A DNA stretch of 64,000 nt from NCBI RefSeq assembly GCF_002741015.1, contig NZ_CP016617.1:1116001-1180000 (forward strand), given 5' to 3'. Positions 44,100 to 52,463 of the stretch are shown one piece after another; position 1 is the first letter of the stretch, and every line of letters starts with the position of its first letter. The position numbers and the translations under genes are program-made. The notes below the pieces were generated by a model. That model was not told the origin of the DNA, did not search any database, and was given only the letters and a program-made list of their open reading frames with translations. The DNA comes from Microvirga ossetica (lineage in GTDB: Bacteria > Pseudomonadota > Alphaproteobacteria > Rhizobiales > Beijerinckiaceae).

Positions 44100-44494
44100 T
44101 CAGATAAGTTACGAGTCCTCTTCGCGGTTAAGCTTTCAACTACATCAGGAAATCAATGGGTCGACCTTCTGTCTCCGGCAATGCCAGAGCCTCTCGGTTC
44201 GAAATCATCTGAAATGAAGGGCTTGTGTTGTAATCCTCGTCAAGGAAGGAATGATCCCGTATCCGAGGACAAGCATCGACGCCGATCCCTTTGTGAACTG
44301 AGTGGTGCGGGATACATCAGCCGTTCTGCTTCAGCCACGTGTTGGACACATACCGCCACCCGCTTGGGCTCACGCTGCAAAGTTCCCTGAAAAGGCAGGA
44401 GCGCGCATCACTGCGAGCACCCTCAGTTACTGTGACAGCTGCACCACATGGGCAGCTCGTTCTGTGTTAAGTTGGGAGTCTGGAGGAGGCGACG
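44100..44494. other. Intergenic region upstream of recA and the XRE gene
   Basis: About 395 bases between divergent recA and the XRE-type gene. On the minus strand around 44240-44262 there is a partial match to the dispersed 52-bp repeat. No gene is recognised. Confidence 0.4.
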
Positions 44495-44725
44495 ATGGTT
44501 GATGTCTTCCGAGTCCCGATGGATGTTACCTATGCGCTTGCAGGCGGTGAGCCCGCCCTGATGGCTTATCGCCGATGGAGGAACATCTCGCGCGATGACC
44601 TCGCTGAAAAGAGCGGCATTTCCAAGGACGAACTCAAAGCAATTGAGGAAGGCAACAAGGATGTCGAGGAGGAGATGCTCGAAATCCTCTCAAAAGCCTT
44701 ACGCCATAAGGATTTGAGCTTCTAG
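44495..44725 (+). CDS. XRE-type helix-turn-helix protein
   Basis: 76 residues with a single Cro/CI-like helix-turn-helix at about residues 23-70 (YRRWRNISRDDLAEKSGISK, DELKAIEEGNKDVEEEMLE). It starts after GGAGGAGG. It is short enough to act only as a DNA-binding regulator, possibly the antitoxin of a lost pair, though no toxin-like gene is adjacent. It lies near recA and just before an IS630 element. Confidence 0.75.
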   Translation: MVDVFRVPMDVTYALAGGEPALMAYRRWRNISRDDLAEKSGISKDELKAIEEGNKDVEEEMLEILSKALRHKDLSF

Positions 44726-44838
44726 CCCGACTATGCGGTGCCGCTAAGGACGTGATTAAGGTTCAGCTGATGCCAGCGGCCGCCTGAGAGAGCATTCTCG
44801 ACCCCGGTCCTATCATGAAGGGGACCACGACTTGGGCC

Positions 44839-45893
44839 TAGAGCATCGGACGGTTAAACGGACGCATATCCGGCAGCCTTAAGGTAGTTCCAGCACTCTT
44901 GTGGTTCGAACAGGTTGCAGATCTCACCGAGCGCTCGCCAGAGCGCGTCGAACGTTCGGGCCTCGGCCTTGCGCAAGTGCGCTTTGATCTTGGCAAAGGC
45001 CTGTTCAATTGGATTAAGATCAGGCGAATAAGCAGGTAAAAACAGGAACCAGGCTCCGCGTTGCTTCAGACACTGAGCGGCCTTCTCGCTCTTGTGGACA
45101 GCCAGGTTGTCGAGGATCACCACATCGCCTTTGCGCAGCGTCGGCGCGAGCTGCGTCTCAATGTAAGCCTCGAACGCCAACCGGGTGATCGGGCCATCGA
45201 TGATCCACGGCGCGCACAACTCGTTGCACCGTAGCCCAGCCAGAAAGGTATGGGTTTTCCAGTGTCCAAAGGGAGCGCTCATGCGCAGCCGCTGGCCCCT
45301 GCGGCTCCGCCCGCGCAGGCGCGTCATCTTGGTGTTGACATACGTCTCGTCCAGGAACACCAGCCGGTGCGTCTCCTGGCGCATGCGCGGCTGGCGCTGG
45401 GCATGCCAGACCCGGCGCTCATCCCGCACATCGGCGCGTGCGCACTCCGCCGCCATCAGGCATTTTTTTATATGAGAAGCCGTGCCGGCACAGGAAGCGC
45501 GAGAGCATCGCGGGAGCCGCAACGATCCCATGCTCAGTCAGCAGCCTTGCGGCCAGCTCGGGCATGGTGATGGCCGGCTCGGCCTCGACCGTCTGGATCA
45601 AGAAGCTCTCATAGGGCACCAGCTTGCCGCGTCCGGGCGGACGGCCTTGCCGGGCCGGTGCCGGCGAGCCGAACCGCCGCTTCCGCTGCACCAGCTTGAT
45701 GGCGAAACTCTCGCTGACGTCAAAGTGCTGGGCTGCCGCCCGGCAGGAATGACCTGCATCGACAAAGTCGGCGACGCGCACCCGCAGATCCAGGGAATAG
45801 CAATGACCCATAATCCACCTCCCAGTCCAGGCAGTGAATCACAGCTCGGCCTCGCACAGAAGCCAGGAGTCTCATTTCCGGTCCGAGGCTCTA
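44839..45893. mobile_element. IS630-family insertion sequence (2)
   Basis: The imperfect ends CTAGAGCATCGGACGG (from 44838) and the complement of GTCCGAGGCTCTAG (ending 45894) are inverted repeats with the TA target at each end. The span of about 1,055 bases equals the other IS630 in this window, but the transposase differs. The element lies just downstream of the XRE gene. Confidence 0.75.
44854..45811 (-). CDS. IS630-family transposase, two frames joined by -1 frameshift
   Basis: The first frame (45811 to 45419) encodes the DNA-binding part: [35 protein letters not shown]. The second ends at 44854 and has the DDE core [37 protein letters not shown] and [18 protein letters not shown]. Seven A residues (T tract at 45463-45469 on the plus strand) mark a slippery -1 site where the frames join. 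The catalytic acidic residues are kept. A fused protein of about 320 residues is expected. Confidence 0.82.
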
Positions 45894-46026
45894 GAGGTTC
45901 CACCTGCCCCTCTAGGCCCTTTTCGTCATAAACGCCCAGAAAAAGATCTCCGACGTTAAGGAGCGGTGTGCTGAGAAACAGGAACCCGCTCGAACTGCAC
46001 GCACCGAGCGGGCCTACTGGGGAGCG

Positions 46027-46809
46027 TCACACGAGCAGGAAATCCTGGGTGGTGGCCACGAAGACGTCGGTGGTGTTGTTGGTGTCGTCCTCGACCAGAT
46101 TGGAGGCAAGGCTCCGGTAGGCCACATAGCGCCCATCGGCCGAGAGCGAAGGCTCGACGCTACCAGGCTCCCCGGCTTCAGGGGCTTCAGGATTCCCAGC
46201 ATTCGCCTGTTCGCCGGTGGAGCTGACCGAGACACGCTCGGTGGTGCCGGTCTCGCGGTCAAAGACGAAGATGTCGACGACGTTGTTGGTATCGCCCTCG
46301 ACCAGATTGGAGGCAAGGCTCCAGTAGGCCACATAGCGTCCGTCGGCTGAGATCGACGGATCGAAGCTGAGGTCATTCCCCTGTTCGCCCGTGGAGCTGA
46401 CCGAGACGCGCTCGACGCTGAGGCCCGTCTGATCGTCAGCGCCCTCGATCGTCACCGTCACGGTTGCGGTGCTGATCGTGCCCTTGCCGAGCCGGATCGC
46501 GTAGGTGAACGTGTCGGTTGCGGTCTCACCGGCATCAAGGAACTGGAACGCGCTGCCCGGGTCATAGAGGATTTGCCCATCGACAATCGAGGCTGTGGCA
46601 CCGCTGGCGAGCGTCGTGGACGTCAGGGCGTGGCTTGGATTGTCCTGATCGACTGAGTAGAGCGACCTGGCGCGGCCACCCCGGTCATTGGCCAGCACAT
46701 CGATGCTGAAGGCCGCATCCTCGCCGCCGGTGGCGGTATCGTCCTGTGCCTGCGGCCTCTTGGCGAAGTGATCCGCAGAGCAGGCTGATTGGTGTTTCCA
46801 TCGAGACAT
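46027..46809 (-). CDS. VCBS-like and PD40-repeat protein
   Basis: 260 residues from MSRWKHQSACSADHFA after GGAG. Residues about 20-130 form a cadherin/VCBS-like Ig domain (SIDVLANDRGGRARSLYSVD, TATDTFTYAIRLGKGTISTA). Residues 135-260 hold two PD40-type beta-propeller repeats (SADGRYVAYWSLASNLVEGD and SADGRYVAYRSLASNLVEDD). No signal peptide is visible. Such proteins are normally large, exported and surface located, so this looks like a short or truncated relative. Function unknown. Confidence 0.72.
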   Translation of the reverse strand: MSRWKHQSACSADHFAKRPQAQDDTATGGEDAAFSIDVLANDRGGRARSLYSVDQDNPSHALTSTTLASGATASIVDGQILYDPGSAFQFLDAGETATDTFTYAIRLGKGTISTATVTVTIEGADDQTGLSVERVSVSSTGEQGNDLSFDPSISADGRYVAYWSLASNLVEGDTNNVVDIFVFDRETGTTERVSVSSTGEQANAGNPEAPEAGEPGSVEPSLSADGRYVAYRSLASNLVEDDTNNTTDVFVATTQDFLLV

Positions 46810-47327
46810 CTCGGAAGCTCCATCCTGGAGTGGTTGGGCTCACCGCTCATCCCCAACGCCTTGAGCGTTCACCAGCATGTTCGGCCGTATGCTCAAGGTG
46901 AGCTTGAGCGACTTACTGCTTGATCGACGTCGCTCATCTTACGTCTTTTACAACATAGAAGATCAGCCGTCACCCGCGGCGACGCTCCAGGCGTGCCTGG
47001 ACGCCCTCGCGGGCCAGCTGTCGACGGACGAGGCCCACGTCGCGGAGGTCGCCGCTGGAAGGCCGCGCCGAGGCGCTGGCGGAGATCGAGGACGGCACCT
47101 GGATCCGTTACCCGACATTCCCCAGATCGGAGGCGCGCCAGCAGGGCTCCGAGGGAAGAATAGCCCCGTGGGCCACCTCTGAACAGCATCAAAAGGCCGG
47201 TTTCCTGCCTGTACCGACCCCGACCGCCGTTCACACCTGCCCGGCAGGACCATTTCCGCTGCATGAAGCGAGGCGTTAGGCGCACCTCTCCCGTCGGGCT
47301 CCACAGTGACCGCTTCCGCTCCCAGGC
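46810..47327. other. Gene-poor stretch
   Basis: About 520 bases between the VCBS/PD40 gene and IS1380. A plus-strand frame at 46877-47182 (VFYNIEDQPSPAATLQACLD) and a second frame after a possible shift near 47060 (EALAEIEDGTWIRYPTFP) look protein-like but match no family I know and may be remains of one gene broken by a frameshift. Confidence 0.35.
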
Positions 47328-48680
47328 TCAACATCGTGCGATCCGCCTTGGTCGGAGACCATCAATCAGGTCCAGGATGCGCCGGAACAGCTCGCGTGGG
47401 ACCGCCACTTCGGCCATTTGGAACACCGTGTAGCGGGCGTGAGTAATGACCTTCGCGCCGATCTTCACCACCTTGTCGCGCAGAGAGGTCAGCGACCACC
47501 GCTCAATCTCCTCTGGAAGCACCAGAGTGCGAAAGATGTTGGCCAGGTTGTAGGCCAGAGCATGAAGCTGGAGCCGGACCGCGTTGGCCGTCATCGAACG
47601 GCATGACAGGCGCGTCCACCGGACTGCGTTCTTACCTTCTTTGATCCACTGCTCGGCCGTGCCGCGTTGATTGTAGAAGGCCACAACGCGCTCAGGCGGG
47701 CGGCTCAAGTTTGTGACCAAAAAGCCGACACGCGGATAGAGTTCGCCTGGGTGCCACTCGACCTTGGCCACGACCCGGCGTAATTGGCTCCAGGTCTGGG
47801 CTTGGTAGCGGAAGCTGGCGTAAAAGCGCCGGACTTCGTGCGGTGGACGCCCCACCGGGCGCGTGAGCAGGTGAGCAATCCTGCGCTGGAGAACAGCGTT
47901 GGCAGGCAGCCGGATGGCATAGCCATAGCCCTCCGCTTCCAGGAACTCGTAGACCTCAGGCGAGGCGAACGCTGCATCAGCTCGGAAGTAGCGCCGCTTC
48001 ATCATGCTGCGGTAGCGGGCGACCACTGGCTCTAGCACTTCGCGCCAGCCCTCGGCGGAGTGGACGTTGCCGGGCCGCAGGGCACATCGCTCCAGGTCAC
48101 CGAACTGGTTGAACACGAACAGCAGATGGTAGCAGGTGCAGCCGAAGTGGCCGTTGTAGGCGCTCCCTTCCTGCTCGCCATAAGTGGGGCTGACGCTGGA
48201 GTCCATGTCGAGCACGATCCCGTTCACAGGGCGGCGCGCGTGCACAGCATCGATCCAGCGCCCGGACAAGTCGGTCAGCGCGGACAGGTTCGCCACTTGC
48301 ACCAGCACCTCGGTCTCGAACCGACCCATCTGGCTGGCGGAAGCTGCATTCTGCGTAACGGCCCGGCCACCTACCACCCAGCGCATGGCAGGATCACGGC
48401 CAAGGCGCTCGGCATCGTTCACGTCCTCGTATCCGGCCAGCCGCCCGAATACGGACTGGCGAAGCTGTGCGATCAGGGTGTGGCGGCTGTTCTGGCCCGT
48501 CCTGGGGTCGGCGAGAACCTCTCCAGCGAGGTCCGTCAGGCCGAGGGCATCATCGAGGTCTCGAAAGGGGAGCAGCCCAGCGTCGGATGTCACCTTCGAA
48601 CCGTGGAACTCCAGCTTCAGACGGGGATCAAAGGCGACCCGGAGAGCGGCACCGTCTGCTTCACCCGCTGTATCGTCCAT
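47328..48680 (-). CDS. IS1380-family transposase
   Basis: A 450-residue intact DDE transposase. Catalytic regions are IVLDMDSSVSPTYGEQEG, YFRADAAFASPEVYEFLE and QRGTAEQWIKEGKNAVRWTR with the Glu. The N-terminus (RVAFDPRLKLEFHGSKVTSD) and RLPANAVLQRRIAHLL are also typical of the IS1380 group. It is on the minus strand. I could not place convincing terminal inverted repeats, so the element boundaries remain unknown. It is one of several transposases that frame the surrounding accessory genes. Confidence 0.85.
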   Translation of the reverse strand: MDDTAGEADGAALRVAFDPRLKLEFHGSKVTSDAGLLPFRDLDDALGLTDLAGEVLADPRTGQNSRHTLIAQLRQSVFGRLAGYEDVNDAERLGRDPAMRWVVGGRAVTQNAASASQMGRFETEVLVQVANLSALTDLSGRWIDAVHARRPVNGIVLDMDSSVSPTYGEQEGSAYNGHFGCTCYHLLFVFNQFGDLERCALRPGNVHSAEGWREVLEPVVARYRSMMKRRYFRADAAFASPEVYEFLEAEGYGYAIRLPANAVLQRRIAHLLTRPVGRPPHEVRRFYASFRYQAQTWSQLRRVVAKVEWHPGELYPRVGFLVTNLSRPPERVVAFYNQRGTAEQWIKEGKNAVRWTRLSCRSMTANAVRLQLHALAYNLANIFRTLVLPEEIERWSLTSLRDKVVKIGAKVITHARYTVFQMAEVAVPRELFRRILDLIDGLRPRRIARC

Positions 48681-48996
48681 CTCCAGCCTCGTTGATGCGT
48701 ACTACTCCCCTGAAGGATAACCAAAATTCAGCCTTTCAAATCACCTCATCGTGTGCGCATTTGGGAAATGCGGGCTCAACGGTCCTCAAAGTGCCTCAGG
48801 ATCAGCTGATCTAAGGCCCAGCCATTCTGACTGGCGAGCCCTATGCAAGGTGCAGGGAAAGCCGTTGCTGAATTCTCATAGGCGGATGTCGGTGTGCTTT
48901 GAGAACAGCAGAGTGGAGCCTTCCGGAACATCACTTGACAGCTGCTTTCTCAGCGTAAGACAAGTTGTATTATGCTGTATTGACGGAGAGGCTGCC
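48681..48996. other. Intergenic region
   Basis: About 315 bases upstream of the IS1380 transposase and of the small gene at 48997. It should contain the right end of the IS1380 element. No gene is recognised. Confidence 0.35.
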
Positions 48997-49236
48997 GTGG
49001 ATGTAGTCGTGACACCTGCAAAGTTCAAACCAGGCACCTGGACGTTGAGCGACAGGCTCGGGCGACCTCTCGGAACAATCACCGAAACTTCTCCATCGCT
49101 ATTCGTCATCAATGCAAATCGCAACTCCGGGCTGTTCAAAATGGCCACTGCCAGCTTCCCCTCGCTCGACAGCGTGATGTCAGGCATCGCCAGCCACATG
49201 AAGGGCGAGTGTCAGCTTTCCAGCGATGACGGATGA
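48997..49236 (+). CDS. Small protein, paralogue of the one at 41085
   Basis: 79 residues starting at GTG with GGAGAGG upstream: DVVVTPAKFKPGTWTLSD, LGRPLGTITETSPSLFVIN and SLDSVMSGIASHMKGEC. It shares LGRP-x-G-x-ITE and the Ser-rich C-terminal helix with the protein at 41085. The shared starting point of both proteins at the D-V-x-V-T-P segment supports these non-ATG starts. It lies between two transposases. The function is unknown. Confidence 0.6.
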   Translation: MDVVVTPAKFKPGTWTLSDRLGRPLGTITETSPSLFVINANRNSGLFKMATASFPSLDSVMSGIASHMKGECQLSSDDG

Positions 49237-49445
49237 CTTGGCGCGATAGGGCTGATGTTGAAGCCGGCTTTGTCACATCAACGCATTTGACTTGCTTAGA
49301 CTCTCCGTCGCGTGGGAGTGAGGTTGTGTGACCCGAACCGCTTAGGCCTGCCGGGCTCTGACACAACAGCTGACCTGCCACATCTCCAGCTCGAGTTTGG
49401 TGCATAATTCAGATGTGGACCGCGTTGACGCTCTGACGTCGGGGC

Positions 49446-50408
49446 TCAGGTGATGCGCCGGGATACCGGCATGCCAAGGCGGGTCATGACGTTGAGGATC
49501 TTGCAGGCGACGGCAGCTTCAGTCTTCCGTGCCGGCAGAGTCCGGGCGTGGAGGCGACGACCAATCAGGGACTTGTAGCGCATCATCGCCACCTCGCCCA
49601 AGAACCGCCGGCCGTAGTTGACCGCCTTCTGCCAGCCGCGCCGACCACGCTCCTGGATCATCTGGAAGTGCCGGTCGCGCTGCGCGCCGTCTCGGCATTG
49701 TTGCTCGGCACTGCCGTTGACCGCGGTGGGATGATCCCGGCTGTGGCAGGATCCCGTTCGGCAAGGATGCGCTACACAGAATCACCATCGTACGCCCCGT
49801 CGGCTGTGACCGAAGCGATCGGGCCTGAGATCTGATCGAGCAAAGGTCCGACCTGCGAGGCATCGCCGTCTTCCGTGCTGGTCAGTTCCGAGGCGACGAT
49901 CTCACCAGTGTCGGGATCAACAGCGAGGTGTAACTTGCGCCAGGTCCGGCGCCCTTTGCCTCGATGCTTCTGGCGCCGCCATTCGCCGGCACCGAACACC
50001 TTCAGGCCAGTGGAGTCGATCACCACGTTCACTGGATCAGTTGCTGTTCTTACTGCCTTGGCGACGGCAGGTCGACGCTGCGGCGCGAAAAGGTGGTGTG
50101 ATCGGGGACCGGGAGATTAACATCAAGCAGACGCAGGATCGAGGCCAGCATGCCTTCGGGCCGGCGCCAGGGCCGACCAAATGCCAGCCGCAGCATCAGG
50201 CCAGTTTCGACGACCATCTCGGAGTATCGCCGTGGTCGACCACGCCGGCCCGTGTTTGCCGGGGTCCACGCGTCAGCGCCTCAGCCGTCACCCACACCGT
50301 CAGGTCGCCGCGCCGACACAGTGCCGCATCATAGTCGCGCCAATTCTTTGCACGGTAGCGAGCCTTTGGAATCCTGTGGCGGCGCTCTTGATTGACCTTG
50401 TAGGGCAT
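49446..50408 (-). pseudogene. IS5-family transposase, decayed
   Basis: Three out-of-phase segments make up one transposase. 50408-50196 gives PYKVNQERRHRIPKARYR; 50032-49772 gives VNVVIDSTGLKVFG and SVTADGAYDGDSV and ends in a TAG at 49774-49772 where Tyr is expected; 49661-49446 gives MMRYKSLIGRRLHARTL. The DDE residues are in separate frames and there are at least two frameshifts besides the nonsense codon. The element cannot transpose by itself. Confidence 0.85.
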
Positions 50409-50489
50409 GCAGCTCTCGGCTTCAGACAAGCGCCTCTATACCTCACCCCTGCCTTAGCGCGACACCTCAGGCCGAATTACGCACCAACG

Positions 50490-50852
50490 TCAGTATAGAT
50501 CAGTAAAGCCCATTGATGTGATAACGCCATCTGACCGGCCTCCATCGGTCGGCGAATTATGCGCGCCATCGCCTCCGGCCTCCGGCTCTCCTGGTTCCGT
50601 TTTGGGATGGGGCTGCTTGGGGAAGATCAGCCGGACCCGGACGGTTCTTCGGGCAGCCAGGCGATCAAGTCTGTCGTTGATCACCTGGGCGGCCTCCGGG
50701 TCCATGCCCCGGATTTGTCTGAGTTGGGGAGCCACAGCCTTGAGCTGTCCGAGGCTGGTAATCTTCGCAGCCTCCAGCGCTTTCCAGGCGCTTATGGGCA
50801 GGAGCAGTCCGTCGAAGGGATCATCCAGGTTCTGAGACAGGGTTCGGGGCAT
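50490..50852 (-). CDS. Helix-hairpin-helix small protein
   Basis: 120 residues starting MPRTLSQNLDDPFDGLLLPI after AAGAGG. The core, WKALEAAKITSLGQLKAVAP followed by QLRQIRGMDPEAAQVINDRL, has the spacing of the helix-hairpin-helix fold of the RNA polymerase alpha C-terminal domain, which binds DNA. A basic, disordered tail follows. It could bind DNA or RNA polymerase in a stress response, but this rests only on the fold resemblance. It lies near the NepR-EcfG fusion gene. Confidence 0.55.
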   Translation of the reverse strand: MPRTLSQNLDDPFDGLLLPISAWKALEAAKITSLGQLKAVAPQLRQIRGMDPEAAQVINDRLDRLAARRTVRVRLIFPKQPHPKTEPGEPEAGGDGAHNSPTDGGRSDGVITSMGFTDLY

Positions 50853-51213
50853 TGGCACGCCTCTTGGCTGTTGAACAGAAAGTGAAGGATGCGGTGGGGC
50901 CATTGGCCCAGGACGTTTCATGGCACGCTTTATTCCCGGTACTTCGAGGGATTTTCAGTCTGACCGCTTCACAGATCCCGATCGCCTCGCCGCCTCTTGG
51001 TCTGCGACCCGTTCCATGAAGGCGCTTCTTCGAAATCTCGTTGCTGCTACTGATCTGACAGAAGAACTGCGGCATGACGATTACCCTTTGCTCCGCGTCA
51101 GTTCGGCCGACCACAAGCCGTTCAGTCCCCGCAGGAAAAGGAGGGACGACGAAGTGGTGTAGTTTAGAAGTGGTGTAGTTTATTCCGCCCGCCAACGTCC
51201 GCCGTTCCTGCGC
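50853..51213. other. Intergenic region with a possible small gene
   Basis: About 360 bases upstream of the helix-hairpin-helix gene and downstream of the NepR-EcfG fusion. Apart from the doubtful frame at 50920 I see nothing. Confidence 0.35.
50920..51162 (+). CDS. Possible small hypothetical protein
   Basis: An 80-residue frame starting MARFIPGTSRDFQSDRF with a helix-rich centre ATRSMKALLRNLVAATDLTE and a basic end. No family is recognised and no ribosome site is evident. It could be a real small gene convergent with the NepR-EcfG fusion, or chance. Confidence 0.3.
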   Translation: MARFIPGTSRDFQSDRFTDPDRLAASWSATRSMKALLRNLVAATDLTEELRHDDYPLLRVSSADHKPFSPRRKRRDDEVV

Positions 51214-51960
51214 TTACGTCTCCGCAGAATGGAACCTGATGATGCCGTCCTCATCAGCGAGCCTCATCAGTTCAGCCAGACAGTTCCGGGCCCGGTTGAC
51301 CCGGCTCTTGACGGTGCCGACCGCACATCCGAGAGCTTGGGCCGCTTCCTCATAGGACAGCCCGTCCGCACCCACGAGCAGGATCGCCTCACGCTGTCCC
51401 TCAGGCAGCTTGCCGAGGGCTGCCTCAAGTTTATGCATCATGATTCTGTCCTCTTGGTCCGGCTGGGCGATCATCGTGGCGGCATAGGATCCATCCCCAT
51501 CCTCGACTTCGCGCCGTGACTTGCGGTGTTCCGAACAGAATTGGTTGCGCAGGATGGTGAAGAGCCAGGCCTGGAGGTTCGTGCCGGCCTCAAACTGTGG
51601 CTGCTTGCTGATGGCCCTCAGTACTGTCTCCTGCACGAGGTCTTCAGCCTGATCGGCATCCCGCGTGAGTGAGATTGCGAACGCCCTGAGCGAGGTCACG
51701 CTCGCTAGAATTCCATCGGCGAACGCTTGGTCGATCGGCTCCGTGTGCGCACGGATCACTTCAGTCAATCGGTTGAGGAGCCGGGTCAGGCGGTACGGAA
51801 GCTTGCCCTCGGCCGGGTTGCCATACCAAGCCCGAAGTTGCTGGCCGAGATGGGCTTGAATGCTGCTGTCCAGGCCAACAGAGCTCGACCGGCTCACGGG
51901 ATGCTGGAGAGAGGTCCCGTCATGTCGTATATCAGCCGTATGGTTCGACAGTGTCACCAT
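51214..51960 (-). CDS. NepR-EcfG fusion: anti-sigma segment joined to a general-stress sigma factor
   Basis: A 248-residue protein whose start follows AGGAGACC. Residues about 31-66 match NepR: DSSIQAHLGQQLRAWYGNPA then EGKLPYRLTRLLNRL. Residues about 80-240 are a complete EcfG-type sigma factor with AEDLVQETVLRAI, AWLFTILRNQFCSEHRKSRR and the region-4 helix-turn-helix YEEAAQALGCAVGTVKSRV. NepR normally is a separate protein that traps EcfG until phosphorylated PhyR removes it. Here inhibitor and target would be one polypeptide, with only about ten residues between. No PhyR gene is in the window. The locus at 34485 is a split paralogue. Confidence 0.85.
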   Translation of the reverse strand: MVTLSNHTADIRHDGTSLQHPVSRSSSVGLDSSIQAHLGQQLRAWYGNPAEGKLPYRLTRLLNRLTEVIRAHTEPIDQAFADGILASVTSLRAFAISLTRDADQAEDLVQETVLRAISKQPQFEAGTNLQAWLFTILRNQFCSEHRKSRREVEDGDGSYAATMIAQPDQEDRIMMHKLEAALGKLPEGQREAILLVGADGLSYEEAAQALGCAVGTVKSRVNRARNCLAELMRLADEDGIIRFHSAET

Positions 51961-52176
51961 GGTTGGTCTCCTGTAAAACCGACCTCTCGGACCATGTGGT
52001 GGCCCGTCCTGAATCTGAGTCAGAGGCCGCCGCGGGCGCGCCGTGAAAGATCTGCACGCAATAGTGCCCGTGCTCGCCGGGGCAGCCTGTGAGCTGTGGT
52101 CTTCACGAACTTGATGTCGCCAAGTCTGCGCGGTGTCAGCCAAGCTGCATCGGTTCTGCCGACGACAACAGGTACG

Positions 52177-52362
52177 TCAGCGAGGCTTGGTGGCGTCGCG
52201 CACCGTGTCCTTAATGCCGCCGACAGCATTCTGCGCCCGGCCTGCCGTCTTCTCGGCAGCCCCTTCGGCCTGGGTCTTGCTGTCGCCTGTGATCTTGCCA
52301 ATGGCTTCCTTGACAGAGCCCTTGGTCTGCTTAGCACTACCCGCAATCCGATCCTTGTCCAT
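52177..52362 (-). CDS. CsbD-family stress protein
   Basis: 61 residues starting MDKDRIAGSAKQTKGSVKEA, then IGKITGDSKTQAEGAAEKTA and GRAQNAVGGIKDTVRDATK, the full CsbD pattern of a small, helical, charged protein. CsbD-like proteins are induced by the general stress response in many bacteria. It lies just upstream of the NepR-EcfG fusion, in the same orientation. The start follows AGAGGCG. Confidence 0.85.
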   Translation of the reverse strand: MDKDRIAGSAKQTKGSVKEAIGKITGDSKTQAEGAAEKTAGRAQNAVGGIKDTVRDATKPR

Positions 52363-52463
52363 GATCGCCTCTGGCTTAGGATGATATGCACGTGACAACC
52401 AGTACGATGACCCTGTTATCACGACTGCTAACCCACTCAAATCATTAAAGTTCATCTATTTTT

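Noticed and set aside
46877..47182. Plus-strand frame as a toxin-antitoxin gene
   Set aside because: The segment EALAEIEDGTW seemed antitoxin-like, but it needs a frameshift and no family matched.
47200..48830. Terminal inverted repeats of the IS1380 element
   Set aside because: I compared both flanks by eye and found no convincing inverted match, so no boundary is given.
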